Assembly: GCF_006440675.2 (NCBI RefSeq)
Contig: NZ_CP083951.1
Location: 806,001-870,000, forward strand
Direction of reading: 5' to 3'
Length of the DNA stretch: 64,000 bases
Source of the DNA: Mesorhizobium sp. B2-8-5
GTDB taxonomy: Bacteria > Pseudomonadota > Alphaproteobacteria > Rhizobiales > Rhizobiaceae
Part shown: positions 1-5,904 of the stretch, one piece after another
Layout of the letters: the number at the start of each line of letters is the position of its first letter
Numbering within the stretch: position 1 is the first letter of the stretch
Made by a program: the position numbers and the translations under genes
The notes under the pieces: model-generated
The model's database searches: none
What the model was told of the DNA's origin: nothing
What the model saw: only the letters and a program-made list of their open reading frames with translations

Positions 1-1635
1 CGACGCGCCGAGGCCGATGACCGGGCGGTCGAGCGCGACGGTGAAGCGGGCGATGCCGGGATGGGCATCGACCGCGCGCTGCACCAGCGCGTGCGCGACG
101 GTGGCGGCGCCGTCCAGCCCGTCCTCGGCGAAGGCGGTTTCAAGGATGTATTCGGCCGACCAGCGGGTCAGCGTCACCAGCACACGTTCGGCGATGGCTT
201 CCGGCGTCGCGGCGATGGTCTGGCCACGGCCGTCGCGGCGGCGGGCGAAGAGCTCGGCGCCGAGGCGGGCGGCGGCGGCGTCCCAATTGGCCTGTTTTCC
301 CACGACATGGGCGGCGTCGGACGGCGTGAAGCCAGAGATATGCACGAGCCCCCGCGCGACCAACCGGTTCAGCGTGGCGTTCTGGGCGTTGGAAGCGAGC
401 AGCCTGTCGAGCGCGAGCGGCACGGAACCGATCGTCTCGTACAGCTTCGCTTCCGGCGCGGTCAGCCCGGCGGCGAGCCGGTCCGGCACGCCGGTGCGCA
501 TGGCGAAGCGCCCGTCCATGCGGCCAGGGTTCGGCGCGCGCAGCTGCCGCTCCAGCTCCGACGTCACCGCCTCGCCATGCACCATGCCCGACAGCGCCAG
601 CGGCACCAGGCGGCGCGGCCCGAGCAGGATTCTCGGGTCGAGCGCGCCGTCTTCCAGCGTGACTTCGGAATCACCGCCGAGGCCGAAGGTGCGCATCGCG
701 ACCGCCTCGACCATGGTGCGGAAACCGCCGACGGTGGCGCCTTCCGGATCGAGGCGCGGGCGGCCGCCATCGAGCACGGCGACGTCTGTCGTGGTGCCGC
801 CGATATCCGAGACCATGGCGTCGTCCAGCCCGGTCATGTGGCGGGCGCCGACAAGGCTGGCGGCCGGGCCGGACAGGATCGTCTCGATCGGCCGCTGGCG
901 GGCGAAGGCCGCCGAGACCAGCGCGCCGTCGCCGCGCACCACCATCAGGGGTGCTGCGATGCCGCGATGGCCAAGAAAACCTTCGGTCGCCGCGACCAGC
1001 CGGTCGATCATCGAGATCAGGCGGGCGTTGAGCAAGGTGGTGAGCGCCCGGCGCGGGCCGCCGAGCTTGGCCGACAACTCGTGGCTGGCGGTGACCGGCA
1101 GGCCGGTCTTGTCGCGGATCAGGTCGCGGGCCGCAAGCTCATGCGCCGGGTTGCGGGTGGCGAAATAGGCGCAGACGGCGAAGCCCGACACCGAGCCGCC
1201 AAGCTCGGGGAGCGCCGCCTCGAGGCCGGACAGGTCGAGTTTCGCCGCATTGCCATGCACGTCATGGCCGCCGGGGCAGAACACCACCGGGTCGGTGCCT
1301 AAAGCCGTCTTCAACCCGTCGCGCGCAAGATCGGCCTCGGAAAAGCCGATCATGACCAGCGCCACGCGCCCGCCCTGCCCCTCGACCAGCGCGTTGGTGG
1401 CCAGAGTGGTGGACATCGAGACCAGCTTGATGGCGACCGGATCGGTGGCGGATTCCTGAAGCACCGCATCCACCGCGCCGGAAATCCCGACGGCGAGGTC
1501 GTGCCGCGTGGTCAACGATTTGGCCTTGGCCAGGACTTTTCCCTTGGGTCCGCCTCCCTCCGACCACAGCACGGCGTCGGTGTAGGTGCCGCCGGTGTCG
1601 ATGCCGAGGAAGAGGGGATGAGGCTTAGCGGTCAT
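1..1635 (-). CDS. Hydantoinase/oxoprolinase family protein, HyuA-type (3' end off the window)
   Basis: ATP-dependent hydantoinase / 5-oxoprolinase subunit A family, cytosolic enzymes that open cyclic amides such as hydantoins or 5-oxoproline. The protein starts MTAKPHPLFLGIDTGGTYTD; the glycine-rich 'GIDTGGTYTDAV' at residues 11-22 is the first phosphate-binding loop of the actin-like ATPase fold, and a second 'DIGGTTTDVAVLDGG' lies near residue 275. The start is the ATG complementary to 1633-1635. About 545 codons are visible and the reading frame is open to the window edge, so the C-terminus is missing. HyuA usually sits next to a HyuB subunit, which would lie to the left of the window. The exact substrate cannot be told from the sequence. 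Confidence 0.9.
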   Translation of the reverse strand, partial: MTAKPHPLFLGIDTGGTYTDAVLWSEGGGPKGKVLAKAKSLTTRHDLAVGISGAVDAVLQESATDPVAIKLVSMSTTLATNALVEGQGGRVALVMIGFSEADLARDGLKTALGTDPVVFCPGGHDVHGNAAKLDLSGLEAALPELGGSVSGFAVCAYFATRNPAHELAARDLIRDKTGLPVTASHELSAKLGGPRRALTTLLNARLISMIDRLVAATEGFLGHRGIAAPLMVVRGDGALVSAAFARQRPIETILSGPAASLVGARHMTGLDDAMVSDIGGTTTDVAVLDGGRPRLDPEGATVGGFRTMVEAVAMRTFGLGGDSEVTLEDGALDPRILLGPRRLVPLALSGMVHGEAVTSELERQLRAPNPGRMDGRFAMRTGVPDRLAAGLTAPEAKLYETIGSVPLALDRLLASNAQNATLNRLVARGLVHISGFTPSDAAHVVGKQANWDAAAARLGAELFARRRDGRGQTIAATPEAIAERVLVTLTRWSAEYILETAFAEDGLDGAATVAHALVQRAVDAHPGIARFTVALDRPVIGLGAS

Positions 1636-1735
1636 TTTTGGCGGGCGGTCCGGGCAAGAGGGCTTTGTTTCGAAGCCCTTAGCCGATACGGGCTGGCCGA
1701 TAAAGGCAGGAGAGGTGGGCCAGGGGGGAAGAGCT

Positions 1736-1790
1736 AATCTCCCCCCTTGTGGGGGAGATGGCCGGCAGGCCAGAGGGGGGCGCTGTCCCG
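1736..1790. repeat. Half copy of the intergenic composite palindrome family (copy 1a)
   Basis: Reads TCTCCCCCCTTGTGGGGGAG followed by ATGGCCGGCAGGCCAGAGGGG. Both segments are hairpins. The same unit recurs, in both orientations, at seven other loci in the window. It is in the opposite orientation to copy 1b at 2321-2373, and the DUF559 pseudogene lies between the two. Confidence 0.85.
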
Positions 1791-1804
1791 CTGACCTGAC
1801 CGCG

Positions 1805-2280
1805 CTATTCGGATGGACTTCCAAGCCCGGTCACGATCACGGTATGCTGGCAAACATTATCGATGTCGCGAATGACATCTTCGTTCCAGAACCGCAGAAC
1901 GGTCCAGCCATCTTTCTCCAGCCTCGCAGTCCGTGCCTCATCGCCTGCGACTGCATCGGCTTCTCCGTGCTGAGACCCGTCGACCTCGACGACGAGCTTC
2001 TTCTGCGGGCAAGCGAAGTCTACGATATATCCGGCGATCGGGAACTGGCGCCGGAAGCCTAGAGCGCTTCGCCGTTTCACGGAAACGGCAAATCGCTCTA
2101 ACTCTCTGATTTTACGCAATTCCGGACGGAAAACCGCTCACACTTTTCCTGGAATTGCTCTAGGCCCATCAACCGATGGGCGCGAAGCTCGTTCCAAAGC
2201 TTCAATTCGGCTCCTGTCATCACCTTGCGCATTGATCTGGCGTTGGCACGGTGTTTTGGCGGCAGCGGCGTATGCGGCAT
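1805..2280 (-). pseudogene. DUF559 endonuclease-domain gene split by a palindromic insertion
   Basis: DUF559 proteins are small (about 120 aa) Vsr/PD-(D/E)xK-related putative endonucleases. The 5' half reads MPHTPLPPKHRANARSMRKV and continues to 'LWNELRAHRLMGL'. The 3' half resumes with 'GFRRQFPIAGYIVDFAC', then 'KLVVEVDGSQH' and 'GWTVLRFWNEDV', the family's core motifs. Between them lies a 101-bp insert (2060-2163 including one copy of the duplicated CTAG). Removing exactly 101 bp joins both halves in one frame and gives a 124-residue protein of normal family length. As it stands, translation stops within the insert. Its catalytic residues are intact, so the break looks recent. Confidence 0.85.
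2059..2163. repeat. Palindromic repeat element inserted in the DUF559 gene
   Basis: Bounded by CTAG at 2059-2062 and 2160-2163. The interior holds two hairpins: TAGAGCG...CGCTCTA (2060-2100, with inner GCCGTTTC/GAAACGGC) and GCAATTCC...GGAATTGC (about 2116-2158). The second hairpin matches the sequence at 11780-11829 almost base for base. The 4-bp duplication suggests a MITE-like transposition event. Confidence 0.8.
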
Positions 2281-2320
2281 TTGTATCGCTCGGTGATTGT
2301 TGAGGTTCGCATTCTACGGC

Positions 2321-2373
2321 GCCCCCCTCTGTCCTGCCGGACATCTCCCCCACGAGGGGGGAGATTGGCAGCT
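2321..2373. repeat. Half copy of the composite palindrome family (copy 1b)
   Basis: GCGCCCCCCTCTGTCCTGCC followed by GGACATCTCCCCCACGAGGG; reverse orientation of copy 1a. It starts just upstream of the DUF559 pseudogene's 5' end. Confidence 0.85.
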
Positions 2374-2380
2374 TCGACGC

Positions 2381-3007
2381 CTACCCCTCAAACCCCACCC
2401 GCTTATGTGACCCATCACAAAACGGCTTGTTCGCCGAGTGCCCGCAGCGGCAGAGAAACACCTTGGTCGTGCGGGCGATCGTATGTCCTGTCCCGGTGAC
2501 GATCTCGGCATTCCCCTCGACCTTCAGCGGTCCGTTGATAGTGGGCGTCACCGTCAGCGGGCCATCCCGCACCTCCAGCACCTGCGCTTCCTTCAGCGGC
2601 GGCTCGCCGGTGGCGGTGAAGCCGGCCTTGATGTGGCTGTTGTCGCAGAACGGCTTGTTCTGCGACAGGCCGCAGCGGCAGAGCGTGGCGCGAAAGACGG
2701 TTTCCTCGCCCAGCACGATCTCGGCATGCACCGCCAGCGGGCCGTTTTCCCTCAACCGCACGGTGTTGACCACCGGCGGCTTCTCCTGCGGTCCGCCATC
2801 CTTTCTGGTGTAGGTGATGGCGCCCGACGGACAGTTCTGCGCCAGCGCCACGACCTGCTCGACGCTGGCCGCTTCCGGATGGATCCATTCGCCCGGCGCG
2901 TTGGGCACGAAGACATGCGGGTTGCCGAGCACGCAATTGCGCGAATGGATGCAGCGCTTGCCGCCGAAAGAAACGTCGATCTTCTCGCCTTCGACCGTGC
3001 CTGCCAT
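2381..3007 (-). CDS. CDGSH iron-sulfur protein with N-terminal divergent 4Fe-4S domain
   Basis: A 208-residue cytosolic iron-sulfur protein, probably in redox or cluster transfer. The N-terminal part (residues 1-70) matches the divergent 4Fe-4S mono-cluster domain: 'RCIHSRNCVLG' near 18-28 and 'NCPSGAI' near 58-64. Two CDGSH zinc-finger-like 2Fe-2S sites follow, each 3Cys-1His: CRCGLSQNKPFCDNSH (C110, C112, C121, H125) and CRCGHSANKPFCDGSH (C186, C188, C197, H201). All ligands are present. The gene stands alone on the minus strand between repeats, and its partner is unknown. Confidence 0.92.
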   Translation of the reverse strand: MAGTVEGEKIDVSFGGKRCIHSRNCVLGNPHVFVPNAPGEWIHPEAASVEQVVALAQNCPSGAITYTRKDGGPQEKPPVVNTVRLRENGPLAVHAEIVLGEETVFRATLCRCGLSQNKPFCDNSHIKAGFTATGEPPLKEAQVLEVRDGPLTVTPTINGPLKVEGNAEIVTGTGHTIARTTKVFLCRCGHSANKPFCDGSHKRVGFEG

Positions 3008-3091
3008 TTGGGTGGGGCCTCCTGTTGGTGGTTGGAGACGAGGCTAGGGCGGGGGCGAGAGGGGCGTCAAGCTGGCCGGATGCACAGCCTG

Positions 3092-3127
3092 CTCCTTCTC
3101 CCCTGTGGGCCCCTGTGGGAGAAGGAG
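3092..3127. terminator. Hairpin between the CDGSH gene and the cysteine-rich gene
   Basis: CTCCTTCTCCC ... GGGAGAAGGAG forms an 11-bp stem around a short loop in the gap downstream of the minus-strand gene ending at 3142. It fits a transcription stop but lacks a clear T-run. Confidence 0.5.
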
Positions 3128-3141
3128 AAGAAGGCGCCACC

Positions 3142-3513
3142 CTACTCCTCCAGATCGATCTCCTCGGTCTCGCCGCCGCTGCAGGTGTAGCAGCAGTCTT
3201 CGCATTTTTCCTTGTTGCCGGGGCCGACGCCCCAATAGGTCGCCTCGTCGCCGTCGACCCAGGCGCCGTAGCAGATGGATTCGCCCTCGTTGCAGGAGAT
3301 CGGCAGCTCTTTGGTCTCGCCGTCGTCGAGATAGAAATCCTTGCCGTTGCCTGGCCAGACATAGTCGCGGTCCTGGCTGTAGAGCTCGAGCCGCATGGCA
3401 TTGGGATGGCTGTTCTTGATCTGGAACGTGACGTCGCCGGCATGAGCGGCAGGCGAAAACAGGACGGCAAGCGAAAACGCGGCGGCAAAGCGGCGCGCAG
3501 ACAGCAAAGACAT
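3142..3513 (-). CDS. Small exported cysteine-rich protein, paralogue A
   Basis: A 123-residue protein with a clear Sec signal peptide (MSLLSARRFAAAFSLAVLFS, cleavage near AHA-GD). The mature part has 'DYVWPGNGKDF', 'LPISCNEGESICYGAWVDGD', 'GVGPGN' and a C-terminal C-x2-CC-x2-C cluster ('KCEDCCYTC'), six cysteines in all, then an acidic tail. The ATG at 3513 was chosen because the signal peptide begins there, although the frame is open further upstream. It is paralogous to the gene at 3942-4289. I do not recognise a named family. The cysteine pattern suggests disulfides or metal binding in the periplasm. Confidence 0.8.
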   Translation of the reverse strand: MSLLSARRFAAAFSLAVLFSPAAHAGDVTFQIKNSHPNAMRLELYSQDRDYVWPGNGKDFYLDDGETKELPISCNEGESICYGAWVDGDEATYWGVGPGNKEKCEDCCYTCSGGETEEIDLEE

Positions 3514-3647
3514 GAAAACCCCCGAGGTAGAATCGGCCCCCACGGCCGATGGTTGGATGATGACATGGCCGGCGCGTATGCCAAGGGGCGGCAGCGAAAA
3601 TGGCTGACGGAATTGGGGGTGATTGTTGAGGCTGTGGCGATTGGCTG

Positions 3648-3700
3648 ATCTCCCCCCAAAAGGGGGAGATGGCCGGCAGGCCAGAGGGGGGCGCTGTCCC
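3648..3700. repeat. Half copy of the composite palindrome family (copy 2a)
   Basis: GATCTCCCCCCAAAAGGGGG followed by AGATGGCCGGCAGGCCAGAG; same orientation as copy 1a. Confidence 0.85.
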
Positions 3701-3877
3701 GCCGACGTGTCTATGCTTGGGTTCCTCGCTCCCGCCGAAGGCGGGGGCGAGGTGGCCGCGAAGCGGACGAAGAGGGCGCCTTCGTAGGGCGCTCCCCCTC
3801 TCCGTCTCGGCTTCGCCGAGCCACCTCTCCCCACTCCGCGGGGCGAGGAACTTGTTCTTGCAGCGCCGCGATCCTTC
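3701..3877. repeat. Inverted-repeat spacer between the two cysteine-rich genes
   Basis: No gene is visible. 'TTCCTCGCTCCCGCCGAAGG' at about 3720 and 'CCGCGGGGCGAGGAA' at about 3838-3852 form distant inverted arms. The interior holds further hairpins such as CTCGGCTTCGCCGAG. A related hairpin (CCTCGCCCCACGAAGTGGGG) occurs at 17700, so this is probably a second repeat type nested between palindrome half copies 2a and 2b. Confidence 0.5.
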
Positions 3878-3928
3878 GCGCCCCCCTCTGCCCTGCCGGG
3901 CATCTCCCCCTCTTTGGGAGATTGGCAG
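3878..3928. repeat. Half copy of the composite palindrome family (copy 2b)
   Basis: GCGCCCCCCTCTGCCCTGCC followed by GGGCATCTCCCCCTCTTTGG; same orientation as copy 1b. It ends a few bases downstream of the stop codon of the 3942-4289 gene. Confidence 0.85.
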
Positions 3929-3941
3929 CTTCAACCCCCCG

Positions 3942-4289
3942 CTACTCGGCCAGATCCACCGTCTCGGTCGAGTGCTCGGTGCAGATGAAGCAGCAGGTGT
4001 CGCAGGGCTGGTCGTTGTCGGGGCCGACGCCGGCGGTGACGGAATCGTCGCCGTTCACCCAGGCGCCCCAGCAGATGTGCTCGCCCGGCTCGCAGGAGAT
4101 CGGCACGGATTTCCGCGCCTTCGGCCGGATGAGAAACACCTTGTCGTCGCCCGGCCAGACTTTGCCGCTGTCGCGGCCGAACAGCTCGACCGCGACGCCG
4201 TCCGAACGCTGGTTGCGGACGAAGACCGACATGTCGGCGGCGAAGGCCGGCGAGGTGAGGAGAAGGAAGGCGAGCAGAGCGCGAATCAT
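3942..4289 (-). CDS. Small exported cysteine-rich protein, paralogue B
   Basis: A 115-residue paralogue of the gene at 3142-3513. It has a signal peptide (MIRALLAFLLLTSPAFAADM), then 'FVRNQRSDGVAVELFGRDSG', 'VWPGDDK', 'VPISCEPGEHICWGAWVNGD', 'GVGPDN' and 'PCDTCCFICTE'. The six cysteines and the ISC..GE.IC.GAWV.GD / GVGP.N spacing are shared exactly, while the N-terminal and linker residues have diverged. The start is the ATG complementary to 4287-4289, just ahead of the signal peptide. Both copies lie in the same direction with repeats between them, consistent with an old tandem duplication. Function unknown; extracytoplasmic, possibly metal-binding or an inhibitor-like domain. Confidence 0.8.
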   Translation of the reverse strand: MIRALLAFLLLTSPAFAADMSVFVRNQRSDGVAVELFGRDSGKVWPGDDKVFLIRPKARKSVPISCEPGEHICWGAWVNGDDSVTAGVGPDNDQPCDTCCFICTEHSTETVDLAE

Positions 4290-4329
4290 GGCGAGGTCCC
4301 CAAGGGGAGTAGAGCACGGGTGAAGTGCG

Positions 4330-4440
4330 TAATCTCCCCCCTTGTGGGGGTTGAGGAGCGGTCCGCGTAGCGGATGGGAAGCCAATTGCTTGGCTTTCCG
4401 AGCAACGAAAGCCCGGCAGGGCAGAGGGGGGCGCGAAGGA
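4330..4440. repeat. Interrupted half copy of the composite palindrome family (copy 3a)
   Basis: Begins AATCTCCCCCCTTGTGGGGG, but the expected 'gagatggc' is replaced by about 60 bp containing a second hairpin (GGAAGCCAA ... TTGGCTTTCC). The family's CCCGGCAGGGCAGAGGGGGG end follows. Confidence 0.75.
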
Positions 4441-4509
4441 ACGCGGCGTTTGTGTCAATCAAAGAGAACCTGGCCGCGAAAGCTTACCCTTTGAGATGCC
4501 GGCGGGACA

Positions 4510-4562
4510 GCGCCCCCCTCTGGCCTGCCGGCCATCTCCCTCACGAGGGGGGAGATCAGCAG
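4510..4562. repeat. Half copy of the composite palindrome family (copy 3b)
   Basis: GCGCCCCCCTCTGGCCTGCC followed by GGCCATCTCCCTCACGAGGG. It lies in the gap downstream of the minus-strand gene ending at 4600. Confidence 0.85.
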
Positions 4563-4599
4563 CTTCGGCGCCCCGCTCCTTCTAAAACGCAGGCGATCG

Positions 4600-5109
4600 C
4601 TACCTCCTCACCGCCACATGCGGCGCGAATGTCTTCACCGCATCCACAATCTCCTCTCCCCGCACGTCGAGCGAGGAGATCTCCATATGCACGATGTTCC
4701 GGCCGAAGGGCATCAGGCCGAAGGCGTTGGCGGAGGAATATCGGATTGCGTCGGGCGGCTCCTCGGTGAGCTCGAAATTGAGCATCGCCGCGCCCTTGCC
4801 GCCGGCGGCAAGCCGCACGCTCCGCACCTTGCTCCACGGCACCAGCACGTCGCCGGCGCGGGCATCGCGGAAACCCTGGCTGTTCAGCACCACCTTGACC
4901 GAAGTGTCGAAGGCGCCGCGCGCGATGAACACGCCGAGGCCCAGGCAGGCGGCGCCGAGCAGCGCGATCCACAGCACATGCCCGCTGTTCGCGCCCGAGG
5001 CCACGCCCTGCAGCGCGCCGAAACCGAAAATGCCGCCAAGCAGGAACGGCCCTACGGCGGGAAGGATTTTCCCCGACGGGCTGTTGCGGATTTCGAGCGG
5101 CGCGGCCAT
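4600..5109 (-). CDS. Membrane protein with PH-like domain, STM3941-like
   Basis: A 169-residue protein. Two hydrophobic segments (roughly residues 15-37 and 45-65, 'ILPAVGPFLLGGIFGFGALQ' and 'VLWIALLGAACLGLGVFIAR') precede a soluble part with 'VVLNSQGFRDARAGDVLVPW' and 'FGRNIVHMEISSLDV'. The order of paired helices then a bPH-like beta domain with 'G.......VPWS.V' fits the STM3941 family of unknown function. The ATG at 5109 was chosen because it directly precedes the hydrophobic region. It is followed on the same strand by the membrane protein at 5121-5633, ending 11 bases from it, so the two probably form an operon. Not assigned a role. Confidence 0.65.
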   Translation of the reverse strand: MAAPLEIRNSPSGKILPAVGPFLLGGIFGFGALQGVASGANSGHVLWIALLGAACLGLGVFIARGAFDTSVKVVLNSQGFRDARAGDVLVPWSKVRSVRLAAGGKGAAMLNFELTEEPPDAIRYSSANAFGLMPFGRNIVHMEISSLDVRGEEIVDAVKTFAPHVAVRR

Positions 5110-5120
5110 CGCCTTCGCAC

Positions 5121-5633
5121 TCAACGCTCGGCTTTGAGCAAAGTCCAGATCCAGCCGATGAAGGTCAGCACCAGGAACGGATAGCCGGCCGCCGGCAGCG
5201 GCGCCGAAGTGGGCAAAAGCGGCGCGCCCCACAGGATCATAAGGACCGAGATGGCGAAGAGCAAAGCGGCGACGGACGCCGTGAGCCGCATCCAGAGCGC
5301 GAATGTGGCTTGCGCGCTGACCATGACCAGCCCCGCCGCCCACAGCGCGATACCGCCGGCATAGGACGGCACGCTGGCCTGCAGCCCCGCCGCATTGCCG
5401 GCCAGAAGCAGGCTTTCGCCGGCGAGGAAAGTCAGGAAGCCGGCCGCGACGAGATCATTGCCGAGCCGCTGGTATTTCATCGTGAGAAGCGCCGTGGCGA
5501 CGACAATGCCGACGCCGTCGATGGTCCAGACCGTTTCACGCAGCGCGTCGCTGGCAACAAAAGTGCCCGCCAAGCCAAAAGCGCCGCCGATGGCGAAGCC
5601 GATCGCGGCGATGGTGTCAGAGGTGGAGCGCAT
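5121..5633 (-). CDS. Hypothetical integral membrane protein (about five TM segments)
   Basis: A 170-residue protein made almost entirely of hydrophobic stretches: 'IAAIGFAIGGAFGLAGTFVA', 'GIVVATALLTM', 'LVAAGFLTFLAGESLLLAGN', 'GGIALWAAGLVMVSAQATFA', 'ASVAALLFAISVLMILWGAP' and 'YPFLVLTFIGWIWTLL'. The start is ATG 5633, preceded by the Shine-Dalgarno GGGGAGA; the frame is open upstream but without a better site. It is transcribed ahead of the STM3941-like gene with an 11-bp gap. No family is recognised with certainty. Confidence 0.6.
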   Translation of the reverse strand: MRSTSDTIAAIGFAIGGAFGLAGTFVASDALRETVWTIDGVGIVVATALLTMKYQRLGNDLVAAGFLTFLAGESLLLAGNAAGLQASVPSYAGGIALWAAGLVMVSAQATFALWMRLTASVAALLFAISVLMILWGAPLLPTSAPLPAAGYPFLVLTFIGWIWTLLKAER

Positions 5634-5730
5634 GTGATGTCTCCCCAGGCTGGGGAGAGGATACCGCAACGGGGGATAACAATGAAGGCCGCCCAATCCA
5701 ATGCAACGAGGGCTTTCCTCCCTTCAATAA

Positions 5731-5760
5731 GATTCAAGTAGCAGGATTCAAGTAGCTACT
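5731..5760. repeat. 12-bp direct repeat and palindrome at the left edge of the low-GC islet
   Basis: GATTCAAGTAGC occurs twice (5731-5742 and 5745-5756), and the second copy overlaps the palindrome AGTAGCTACT (5751-5760). No copy was seen at the right edge near 8400, so this is not a proven attachment site. Confidence 0.6.
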
Positions 5761-5904
5761 GCTAGCTGACCCACGAGGCCGGGCTCAGTGCATCGGAAGA
5801 CGAGAAGGGCGCTCATCGATTGCGAACTTGGTCTTTCCGGCCGATCGACATTGTGCTTCTCTGTGAGAGGTTTTAGGGGACTTCTTACTCTTGGGGGGGG
5901 AAAG

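Noticed and set aside
17..1302. Plus-strand open frames over the HyuA gene
   Set aside because: The minus strand carries a full set of HyuA motifs; the plus-strand frames have none.
5731..5760. Phage/ICE attachment site att pair
   Set aside because: The 12-bp repeat is duplicated only locally; no copy exists at the right boundary and no integrase or tRNA is near.
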